Assembly: GCA_021648375.1 (NCBI GenBank)
Contig: JAKISW010000007.1
Span: 1 to 64,000, forward strand
Direction of reading: 5' to 3'
From: Devosiaceae bacterium
Lineage (GTDB): Bacteria > Pseudomonadota > Alphaproteobacteria > Rhizobiales > Devosiaceae
DNA: 64,000 nt
The notes under the pieces were generated by a model that was given only the letters and a program-made list of their open reading frames with translations, had not been told where the DNA came from and did not search any database. This document shows positions 35,780 to 42,975 of the stretch, one piece after another. Position 1 is the stretch's first letter. Each line of letters begins with the position of its first letter. A program made the translations under genes and the position numbers.

Positions 35780-36818
35780 GAGTAAAAATCCTGAACATAA
35801 AAATCCCGGTAATGGGGAAGTTTGGCATTTGCTGGTTGAAGAAGAGGCTGAAGATCTATCACAGAAAAGCCCTCGACTGGACGTGTTTTTAGCCAAGTCC
35901 CTGCCTGAACTATCAAGAACCAGAATTAAACAACTGATTCTAGCCGGAGAAGTGACGATTGATGGTTCAACGATATTGGAGCCGAAACTGCGCGTCAAAC
36001 CCGCAATGCAGATTTCCCTAAAAAAACCTCCCCCCGAGGACCCGGAGCCAAAACCTGAAAACATTGCGCTTGATATACTGTTTGAAGACGAGCACCTGAT
36101 CGTTCTTAACAAACCCACAGGCATGGTTGTGCATCCAGCCCCCGGAGCATTGAGCGGCACATTGGTCAATGCGCTGATTTACCATTGTGGTGATAGTCTG
36201 GCTGGAATTGGCGGCGTTAAACGCCCCGGAATTGTGCATCGTCTCGACAAAAACACCACCGGAGTAATGGTGGTGGCCAAAAACGACCGCGCCCACCGGC
36301 ACTTAAGTGCCCAATTTGCCGATCATGGCCGCTCCGGCCCGTTGGTGCGCTCCTACACTGCCTTTGTCTGGGGCCATCATCAAAGCTTTAACGGAACCAT
36401 AAATGCTCCATTGGGCCGAGATTCCAAAAATCGCCTGAAACAGGCTATTCGCAAAGATGGTCGCGTCGCCATCACCCATTTCAAAACCGAAGCCCGCTAT
36501 GGCGGTGATGGATGGCGAATTGCCCGGGTGCAATGCAAACTGGAAACCGGACGCACCCATCAAATCAGAGTTCATATGGCCCATGGAGGACACCCGGTTA
36601 TCGCAGACCCCACCTATGCCGCTGGATTTGCCACCAAATCACAACGCTTACCCCCTGAATTAAAAATTCTGATAGAAGCCTTGCCAAGACAGGCCCTGCA
36701 CGCCACCCAACTGGGGTTTACCCACCCCAGATCTAAAGACACAATGCTTTTCAGCGCGCCCCTGCCGCCCGATTTACAGGAAATTCAGGATCAATTGGCA
36801 CCATATTCAAATAAATAA
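35778..36818 (+). CDS. rluD: 23S rRNA pseudouridine synthase RluD
   Basis: Makes pseudouridines in helix 69 of 23S rRNA. The 346-residue protein has an S4 RNA-binding domain (PRLDVFLAKSLPELSRTRIKQ) and the RluA-family catalytic domain with GIVHRLDKNTTGVMVVAK, where the Asp is catalytic, plus LETGRTHQIRVHMAHGGHPVIADPTY. The first 30 residues are an unconserved lead. Its ATG overlaps the ATG of the divergent DUF6476-like gene by two bases (CATG), so neither has a normal upstream leader outside the other gene. rpoH follows after 274 bases. Confidence 0.93.
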   Translation: MSKNPEHKNPGNGEVWHLLVEEEAEDLSQKSPRLDVFLAKSLPELSRTRIKQLILAGEVTIDGSTILEPKLRVKPAMQISLKKPPPEDPEPKPENIALDILFEDEHLIVLNKPTGMVVHPAPGALSGTLVNALIYHCGDSLAGIGGVKRPGIVHRLDKNTTGVMVVAKNDRAHRHLSAQFADHGRSGPLVRSYTAFVWGHHQSFNGTINAPLGRDSKNRLKQAIRKDGRVAITHFKTEARYGGDGWRIARVQCKLETGRTHQIRVHMAHGGHPVIADPTYAAGFATKSQRLPPELKILIEALPRQALHATQLGFTHPRSKDTMLFSAPLPPDLQEIQDQLAPYSNK

Positions 36819-37092
36819 ATTTTTTAATCCGCCGGAAGTTTTTTACGTACAGCAACAATTGTCTAAAAATCCGCCGGTTTCCGGGCAAAAACATCAGATA
36901 AACCATCATAATTTCGCCTTCATCGTAAAATAACGATCAAAGGAACGTGATACCCCTTCATAAGGGGGTGATATAGGAGTAAAGACTACCTATATAGTTC
37001 TTTGTGATGCCCATTTAATGCTTCAATCAGAAGATGTTTTGGGCTTTGGCGCTCCGTTTTTTGGAGGCTAAAATCAAACTAAGGGGGACAAA

Positions 37093-37998
37093 ATGGCCCA
37101 GTCAAATCTGCCGACACTCAATTCAGATAGCGGTCTTACCCGCTATTTGCAGGATATTCGCAAATACCCCATGCTCGAGCCAAATGAAGAATTTATGCTG
37201 GCAAAAAGCTATGCGGAACACGGAGATGCCAGTTCGGCGCAGAAAATGATCACTTCCCATCTGCGGCTGGTGGCAAAAATTGCCATGGGCTATCGCGGCT
37301 ATGGCCTGCCCGTTTCTGAAGTTATTTCTGAAGGCAATGTGGGCCTGATGCACGCAGTAAAACGTTTTGACCCTGATAAGGGCTTTCGCCTTGCAACCTA
37401 TGCCATGTGGTGGATCCGCGCCTCTATTCAAGAATATGTGTTGCGCTCATGGTCATTGGTAAAAATTGGCACAACGGCAGCGCAAAAGCGCCTGTTTTTC
37501 AACCTGCGCAAGGTAAAAAGCCAAATCGCCGCCATTGATGACAATGCCCTGCATCCCGATCAGGTAAAACTGATCGCCACAAGGCTAAAAGTCACCGAAA
37601 AAGAAGTGGTCTCCATGAACGAGCGCCTGACCGGCGATGCCTCATTGAATGCTCCCATGCGTTCAGACGAGGGAACATCTGAATGGCAGGACTGGCTGAT
37701 TGATGAAAGCCCGGATCAGGAAACTGTGCTTGGAGAAAACGAAGAATTTTCCGAACGCATGAGCATGGTCAATTCAGCAATGGATTCTTTGAACGATCGC
37801 GAAAAGGCAATTTTTACGGCCCGCCGTCTCAAAGAGCCGCATCAGACCCTTGAGCAACTGGCGCAGGAATATGGCATAAGCCGCGAGCGTATTCGCCAAA
37901 TCGAAGTCAGGGCTTTTGAAAAAGTGCAGGAAGGCGTGCAAAACTCAGCGCAATCCCAAAATAAAGCACATGAAAATCAGGAACTGCAAACGGTTTGA
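37093..37998 (+). CDS. rpoH: RNA polymerase sigma-32 factor (heat shock) RpoH
   Basis: A 301-residue sigma-70-family factor. Region 1.2/2: GLTRYLQDIRKYPMLEPNEE, then EGNVGLMHAVKRFDPDKGFRLATYAMWWIRASIQEY (region 2.3-2.4); the RpoH box lies in LRKVKSQIAAI; region 4.2: TLEQLAQEYGISRERIRQIE. The length and absence of region 1.1 fit RpoH. A small bulged hairpin (36950-36969) lies over 120 bases upstream of the ATG; whether it matters for heat control is unknown. Confidence 0.95.
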   Translation: MAQSNLPTLNSDSGLTRYLQDIRKYPMLEPNEEFMLAKSYAEHGDASSAQKMITSHLRLVAKIAMGYRGYGLPVSEVISEGNVGLMHAVKRFDPDKGFRLATYAMWWIRASIQEYVLRSWSLVKIGTTAAQKRLFFNLRKVKSQIAAIDDNALHPDQVKLIATRLKVTEKEVVSMNERLTGDASLNAPMRSDEGTSEWQDWLIDESPDQETVLGENEEFSERMSMVNSAMDSLNDREKAIFTARRLKEPHQTLEQLAQEYGISRERIRQIEVRAFEKVQEGVQNSAQSQNKAHENQELQTV

Positions 37999-38044
37999 TT
38001 TTTTAAAATTTCAGGGTACCAACTCAATTAATCGCAACTGGAGC

Positions 38045-38242
38045 GGTACAGTAAAATTCTTATTGAGCGGCAGTTTGCAGCCAAAACTTGGCGGTGCGAT
38101 TGTCGCTCATAATTGCTCTTTGGAAGGGTTACAAAAGCGGGTGAATACGGACCCGTTTGTTAAAGAAAATATTGTCACAGCGCAAATTTTGCAAATTGAC
38201 GCTGCAAAGGCTGATCCCCGTCTGGAATTTTTGCTTAAATAA
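38045..38242 (+). pseudogene. Remnant of a YCII-family protein
   Basis: In one frame this stretch encodes FLLSGSLQPKLGGAIVAHNC and DPFVKENIVTAQILQI, the second half of a YciI-like (YCII) domain including the DPF motif. The N-terminal half, with its start codon and His, is missing: upstream in frame is only rpoH sequence in another reading frame. It is best read as a gene decayed from its 5' end. Confidence 0.5.
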
Positions 38243-38264
38243 GAACTTTCGCCCGAACAGCCCC

Positions 38265-38786
38265 CTATTTAATACCGTTTTTGTCGCTTTTTCTGTCTAC
38301 CTTTTTGGGCCCCTTGCTTTTTGGCGCACCTTTTTCCGTGACCACCTTGTCCTTCGTTCTTGTTATCTGGAACTCTTTAGTTGATATCTCCTGGCAGGAT
38401 GAGCAGGTATAGGTCTCAACCACATCAAACTTTTCTTCACTCCAAACCGTTAGCCTTGTGCCGCCCTCATCAAGCTTTTCCTTCTCACTTTTTTCTTCAC
38501 AAGAAACCAAGGTTTCTTCACGATTGGTGCGCGAAATACTAAAAACTGCCGAACATTTTGTGCATTTTGAAGATTTAGCCCGGGAGTTAAAATTCTGCCG
38601 AAACATTAAAAAACCAGTGGCTCCGCCAATGGCCAATGTAGCGACCATGCGAATTATTTGCTCCTGCCCGCCCAACAGCCAATAGGCAATTGCCCCCACA
38701 ATTACGGCAGACACCAGCGCCCAGATCATAGAACTTTTTTGAATGGACTTACGCAACTCTTCCTGATTTTCAGATAACTCAGACAT
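38265..38786 (-). CDS. Membrane protein with zinc-ribbon-like cysteines, unknown
   Basis: A 173-residue protein with two membrane helices (about 22-40 and 45-62), followed by a soluble domain carrying two CxxC pairs (SSKCTKCSAVFS and YTCSSCQEIST) that could form a zinc ribbon, and a Lys-rich tail. I do not recognise the family. It is monocistronic and faces the YCII remnant. The composition is Lys/Glu/Ser-rich compared with neighbours. Confidence 0.7.
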   Translation of the reverse strand: MSELSENQEELRKSIQKSSMIWALVSAVIVGAIAYWLLGGQEQIIRMVATLAIGGATGFLMFRQNFNSRAKSSKCTKCSAVFSISRTNREETLVSCEEKSEKEKLDEGGTRLTVWSEEKFDVVETYTCSSCQEISTKEFQITRTKDKVVTEKGAPKSKGPKKVDRKSDKNGIK

Positions 38787-38900
38787 GTTTCCCCCTTGTA
38801 CTAAGTGTTTGGAAGCCTAGCACCGCTCATCTGGGGCTGCAATATCTCTCTATCGCACGCAAAATCTGACCCGCCTTTAAATTTCCTGCTCTAATGAGCA

Positions 38901-39590
38901 TCAGCTCAAGGCTTTGTTACGGGTCCAAATTTCCAGATTCGCCCGGTCGATTGCCACCAGATAAGCCCCATCAAACCCTTCTTCTGGTTCGATTAAAAAC
39001 CTGCCCGTTTCAGCACTATTGGAAATCCCTACCTTTTTTCCCGGTGCCAGTTCCACCCCGTCCAGTGGGTATTTCAACCCTTCAGAGCGCAAGAATTTTA
39101 TCGGTGCCACCGGCAAAACAGAAATTCTTGAGCCGGGCAAAGCATCAAATTCAAATGCACCGCTGACCCGAATTATCAAATCCTCTTTTGTGGCAATTGC
39201 CAACCGGCGTTTACTCCCGTATCGCAGCAAAATATCAAGATTTGCCAGCGTGTGATCCACCCTCTCACCCGCCATTCCAATGGCGATGGTCACCGGCGCT
39301 TCACTAAGCATAAGGCACTTTTCAAAGTCGGTTGTTTCCTGTTCTTCAACCTCAATCAGCTTGGATTTATCCTGCCAATATTCCCTGTCCGCAATCGAAT
39401 CCATGTCACCAATTATTGCATCTGGCATGATCAATTTTTCAGCACAGATATTTGCTCCCCCATCGGCTGCAATGATTGCTGCCCCCTCGCGCCGAAAACG
39501 CCACAGCAGGGCCGTATCAACTTCCCCACCCCCCACAATCACCAATGGCTTTTCATAGCTAAAAATCTCGGGTTTTTTATTCGCTTGCAT
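38901..39590 (-). CDS. Thiamine pyrophosphokinase
   Basis: Transfers pyrophosphate from ATP to thiamine, giving TPP. The 229-residue protein contains PLVIVGGGEVDTALLW, AADGGANICAEKLIMPDAIIGDMDSIAD (the DGG...GD(M/L)DS catalytic acidic motif), QETTDFEKCLML (the conserved D-x-x-K) and GERVDHTLANLDIL (G-x-R-x-DH). The C-terminal beta domain binds thiamine. The ATG at 39590 is preferred over a GTG at 39614 as AAGG precedes it. It diverges from the TPP-riboswitch-controlled thiBPQ operon, so this locus covers thiamine uptake and activation. Confidence 0.92.
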   Translation of the reverse strand: MQANKKPEIFSYEKPLVIVGGGEVDTALLWRFRREGAAIIAADGGANICAEKLIMPDAIIGDMDSIADREYWQDKSKLIEVEEQETTDFEKCLMLSEAPVTIAIGMAGERVDHTLANLDILLRYGSKRRLAIATKEDLIIRVSGAFEFDALPGSRISVLPVAPIKFLRSEGLKYPLDGVELAPGKKVGISNSAETGRFLIEPEEGFDGAYLVAIDRANLEIWTRNKALS

Positions 39591-39622
39591 AAAAGCCAAT
39601 CCTTGCGTTATCACTTGTCCAT

Positions 39623-39707
39623 ATCTCGCTGGGGTGCCTTAAATTTTAAGGCTGAGAAAGACCCATTGAACCTGAACCAGGTTATGCTGGCGGAGGAAGA
39701 TCGAGAT
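39623..39707 (+). ncRNA. TPP riboswitch (THI element) aptamer
   Basis: All conserved blocks are present in order: GGGGTGCC (39631), GGCTGAGA (39650), ACCC (39661), GAACCTGA (39668), GGTTATGCTGGCGGAGGAAG (from 39680). P1 pairs ATCTCG (39623-39628) with CGAGAT (39702-39707). It precedes thiB by 69 bases. TPP binding shuts off the operon. Confidence 0.96.
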
Positions 39708-39743
39708 GGCAAGGGAGTTAAATTTCCCATAGCCGTTTTTCTT
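39708..39743 (+). terminator. Riboswitch expression platform: possible intrinsic terminator
   Basis: GGC-AA-GGGA pairs with TCCC-ATA-GCC (39708-39716 with 39725-39734), followed by five T (39736-39740). It begins immediately after aptamer P1, suited to transcription control by TPP. Confidence 0.55.
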
Positions 39744-39775
39744 TGCCGCATACCCAAAAATGTTGGAATTTTTAG

Positions 39776-40786
39776 ATGCTTTTGCGCGCATTTTTTATAA
39801 CTTTGCTCAGTTCTTTGTTGTTTGCCAGCATATCAGTTGCCGGATCGGATACTTCACAAAAACCAGTTTTGACCATTTATACCTATGACGCATTTGCCGC
39901 CGAATGGGGCCCGGCCCCATTGCTTAAATCCGGCTTTGAGAAACAATGTGACTGCACCATAAATTTTGTTGCCGCCGATAGTTCCATAGGTGCTTTGCGC
40001 AAGGTGCAACTTGAGGGCACCACCACTAAGGCAGACATCGTTCTGGGCCTTGATACATCACTGGTGGGGCAGGCAAATGCCCTTGATCTGTTTGCTCCCC
40101 ACAACGTTGATGTTTCGGCCCTGAATGTGCCAAATGACTGGGCTTCGGATAATTTTATCCCCTTTGATTATGGCTATCTGGCAATGATTTATAACAAAGA
40201 GTTGCTGCCAGACCCTCCCGGCTCATTTACCGAGCTGGCCGCAAACCCATCCGACCTTAAAATCGTAATTCAGGACCCGCGCTCGTCAACCCCCGGCCTT
40301 GGTCTGGTGCTTTGGATGCAAGCTGCCTATGGAGAAAAATCTGCTGATCTTTGGGCTGAAATTGCCCCCAGCGTCATAACCATGACCAGAGGGTGGTCGG
40401 AGGCCTACGCCCTGTTTCTAGATGGCGAGGCTGATATGGTTCTTTCCTACACCACCTCCCCCGCCTATCATAAAATTGTTGAAAGCGATGACCGGTTTGC
40501 CGCTGCCCTGTTTGAAGAGGGCCAATATACCCAGATCGAAGTGGCCGGAATTTTACAATCTTCCCCAAACAAACAATTGGCGCAGGATTTTCTAAAATAT
40601 TTGATCTCGCCAGAAGCTCAAAAAATCATCCCCACTACTAACTGGATGTATCCAGTAGCCAATATTGAGCTGCCGCCAAAATTTGCTCAATTGCCAATCC
40701 CCCAAACCAAATTATTGCTTGATGATGAGCAGGTAAATGAAAGCTCCAGCACATGGATTGCGCAAATGCTCGCAGCTTTTCAATAG
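39776..40786 (+). CDS. thiB: Thiamine/TPP ABC transporter substrate-binding protein ThiB
   Basis: Periplasmic binding protein for thiamine, TMP and TPP. 336 residues with signal peptide 1-22 (ending ISVAG). Signature parts: LTIYTYDAFAAEWGPAPLLK, GALRKVQLEGTTTKADIVLGLD, FDYGYLAMIYNK, IQDPRSSTPGLGLVLWMQ and GWSEAYALFLDGEADMVLSY, typical of ThiB. First gene of thiBPQ; the 5' leader carries the TPP riboswitch. Confidence 0.95.
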   Translation: MLLRAFFITLLSSLLFASISVAGSDTSQKPVLTIYTYDAFAAEWGPAPLLKSGFEKQCDCTINFVAADSSIGALRKVQLEGTTTKADIVLGLDTSLVGQANALDLFAPHNVDVSALNVPNDWASDNFIPFDYGYLAMIYNKELLPDPPGSFTELAANPSDLKIVIQDPRSSTPGLGLVLWMQAAYGEKSADLWAEIAPSVITMTRGWSEAYALFLDGEADMVLSYTTSPAYHKIVESDDRFAAALFEEGQYTQIEVAGILQSSPNKQLAQDFLKYLISPEAQKIIPTTNWMYPVANIELPPKFAQLPIPQTKLLLDDEQVNESSSTWIAQMLAAFQ

Positions 40787-40793
40787 GAGAAAA

Positions 40794-42380
40794 ATTATCA
40801 ATCAACGCTTAACCCGCAAATTTGTTGGAATATTTTTTGCGCTGCTGGTCGGTGGGCTGATGATTGCAATTTTTGCCGTGTTGATTTTTTCCCCACAACC
40901 GGCAAACAGCAATGCTCTGACACCAGATATTGCCCACCTGATCAGAATGAGTCTGATACAGGCCGCTTTAAGCACTGCCATCTCGCTAATTGTCGGCATT
41001 GCTCTGGCATGGAGCCTTAATCGTTTGAGGTTTTGGGGGCGCTCGATAATTATCTCGTTACTTGCCACCGCCATTGTTGCCCCCGGCCTGGTGATAGCTC
41101 TTGGCCTGATCAGTGTTTGGGGTCGTGCTGGCTGGATCGCAGATTTTGCCGACCTTTTTGCGTTTAATTGGCCCGGCGGTATTTTTGGACTGTTTGGAAT
41201 TGTTCTGGCTCACACGGTGTTAAATGGCGCCTTTGCAGCCCATCTCTTGTTGGCCCGCCTCAGCGCCATACCCGCCCAAAAATTAAAACTCGCTCAAAGC
41301 CTTGTACTAGCCCCGTGGCAACGCTTTGCCATCCTTGACTGGCCGGCAATCTCCAGCGCCCTGCCATCCCTTGCTTCAATCATTTTCCTGCTGACTTTTA
41401 CCAGCTTTCCCATAGTGTTGTTACTGGGCGGTGGCCCATCCAACCAGACATTGGAAGTAGCAATTTATAGCGCGGTTCGCTTGGATTTTGATCTAAAAAC
41501 CGCCGCCATGCTTGCTCTGGTACAGCTTGGTATCTGCGTGGCGATAATTTTGCCCACCCTTGGCTCAACTCAAAATTTTTCTAACTCCGGAAATACCAGT
41601 TCCCATCATTGGCCCGACAGGGGAATTGTGAAGTTCATCCAGATTGCAATTTTGATCATTGCGATATTTGGTTTTACCTCCCCACTGCTGGCAGTTCTGC
41701 AAAAAGGACTGGGGCCGGAGTTTTTTGAAACTATTACACGCCCTTCTTTCATCAAAGCTGCACAAAACTCACTGATACTTGGCACGATCAGCGCCGCAAT
41801 TACCCTGTTTGTTGCCATTCGCATCGCCATGACCATGGCTATAACTAGATCAAAGATTGCCAAAGCGGTGTTTGTAACTCCCATATTTGCCTATCTGGTA
41901 ATGCCCTCTGTGGTACTTTCTTTAGGGTTTTTTATCGGCTCAAGAAATCTGGGGATTAGCAATGCCGTGGCGGCCCCCATGGTTTTGATTATTGCCAATG
42001 TGTTGCTGGCCCTGCCCTTTGTCTATGCGATGATTGCCCCGGCCATCAAATCCATCCATTCCCGTTATGATAAGCAGGCCCGCGCCTTAAATTTAAGCGG
42101 TTTTAAGCGCTGGCAACTGGTTGAAAGGCCGCTTTTGGGGCGCGAAATTGGACTAGCGCTGGCATTGACCTTTAGTTTTTCTCTTGGGGATCTGGGGGTG
42201 ATTTCCCTGTTTGGAACCGCTGAGTTTTCTACCTTGCCGTGGCAGATGTTTCGCGCCATGGGCGCCTATCGCAACAATGATGCAGCCACCATTGCCGCTA
42301 TCATGTTATTAATATCCATGGCAGTATTTTTGATATTGCCGTCACTTTTTAACCGGAGTGTTAAAATTGCTGAAAATTGA
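40794..42380 (+). CDS. thiP: Thiamine ABC transporter permease ThiP
   Basis: A roughly 528-residue inner-membrane permease with about 12 helices and two binding-protein-dependent permease repeats, each with an EAA-like loop (ARLSAIPAQKLKLAQSLVL and KQARALNLSGFKRWQLVERP). The start is a puzzle. Homology begins at about NQRLTRKFVG, right after the thiB stop. GGAG (40786-40789) is well placed for ATT at 40794 or ATC at 40797, but no ATG, GTG or TTG exists in frame until deep inside the first helix. The only canonical start, ATG at 40737, lies 50 bases inside thiB. I annotate from the ATT. Confidence 0.88.
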   Translation: MINQRLTRKFVGIFFALLVGGLMIAIFAVLIFSPQPANSNALTPDIAHLIRMSLIQAALSTAISLIVGIALAWSLNRLRFWGRSIIISLLATAIVAPGLVIALGLISVWGRAGWIADFADLFAFNWPGGIFGLFGIVLAHTVLNGAFAAHLLLARLSAIPAQKLKLAQSLVLAPWQRFAILDWPAISSALPSLASIIFLLTFTSFPIVLLLGGGPSNQTLEVAIYSAVRLDFDLKTAAMLALVQLGICVAIILPTLGSTQNFSNSGNTSSHHWPDRGIVKFIQIAILIIAIFGFTSPLLAVLQKGLGPEFFETITRPSFIKAAQNSLILGTISAAITLFVAIRIAMTMAITRSKIAKAVFVTPIFAYLVMPSVVLSLGFFIGSRNLGISNAVAAPMVLIIANVLLALPFVYAMIAPAIKSIHSRYDKQARALNLSGFKRWQLVERPLLGREIGLALALTFSFSLGDLGVISLFGTAEFSTLPWQMFRAMGAYRNNDAATIAAIMLLISMAVFLILPSLFNRSVKIAEN

Positions 42381-42966
42381 AAACCTGAAATTTTCTCATC
42401 CCGGACAAAAAACTCCCCTGATTTATAACCTGGTGCTGCACCCCGGAAAAACAGGTAATTTTAACGGACCCTCAGGTTGCGGAAAATCCACTCTTTTAGA
42501 TCTGATCGCCGGATTTTTACAACCCACATCCGGCAAAATCATGCTTGATGGAAAAGATATTGTTGGCCTGGAACCAGAGCAAAGGCCGGTTTCCATCCTG
42601 TTTCAAAGTGATAATTTATTTGACCATTTAAGCGTCAGAAAAAACCTGCAACTTGGCCTTGCGAAAAACCCGGATACCAAAGTCTCAACTATTCAAAATG
42701 TTCTGGAGCAGGTTGGCCTGACAGAATTTATTGACCGTCCCGCCAGCTCACTTTCAGGTGGCCAAAAACAAAGAATTGCTCTGGCACGCACCCTTCTGGC
42801 CAACCAGTCCATCCTGCTGCTTGATGAACCCTATTCCAGCCTTGATAAAATCAACGCCGATAAAATGCGTCAACTGGTCGAGCAACTAACAATCGAAAAT
42901 AATTGGCACACGCTGATAGTTTCTCATCTAGCAGAAGATGAAAAACAAGCCAAATCTCTGCCCTGA
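42367..42966 (+). CDS. thiQ: Thiamine ABC transporter ATPase ThiQ
   Basis: A 199-residue ATPase energising ThiBP: Walker A FNGPSGCGKSTLLDLIAG, Q-loop SILFQSDNLFDHLSV, signature SSLSGGQKQRIALARTL, Walker B ILLLDEPYSSLDK and switch His in VSHLAEDE. The short length without regulatory domain is normal for ThiQ. GGAG lies eight bases before TTG at 42367; GTG at 42358 is an alternative. It overlaps the thiP end by 14 bases. Confidence 0.93.
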   Translation: MLKIENLKFSHPGQKTPLIYNLVLHPGKTGNFNGPSGCGKSTLLDLIAGFLQPTSGKIMLDGKDIVGLEPEQRPVSILFQSDNLFDHLSVRKNLQLGLAKNPDTKVSTIQNVLEQVGLTEFIDRPASSLSGGQKQRIALARTLLANQSILLLDEPYSSLDKINADKMRQLVEQLTIENNWHTLIVSHLAEDEKQAKSLP

Positions 42967-42975
42967 CCAATGTTT

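Noticed and set aside
36950..36969. Hairpin upstream of rpoH as an RNA thermometer
   Set aside because: Over 120 bases from the start codon with no pairing to a ribosome site seen.
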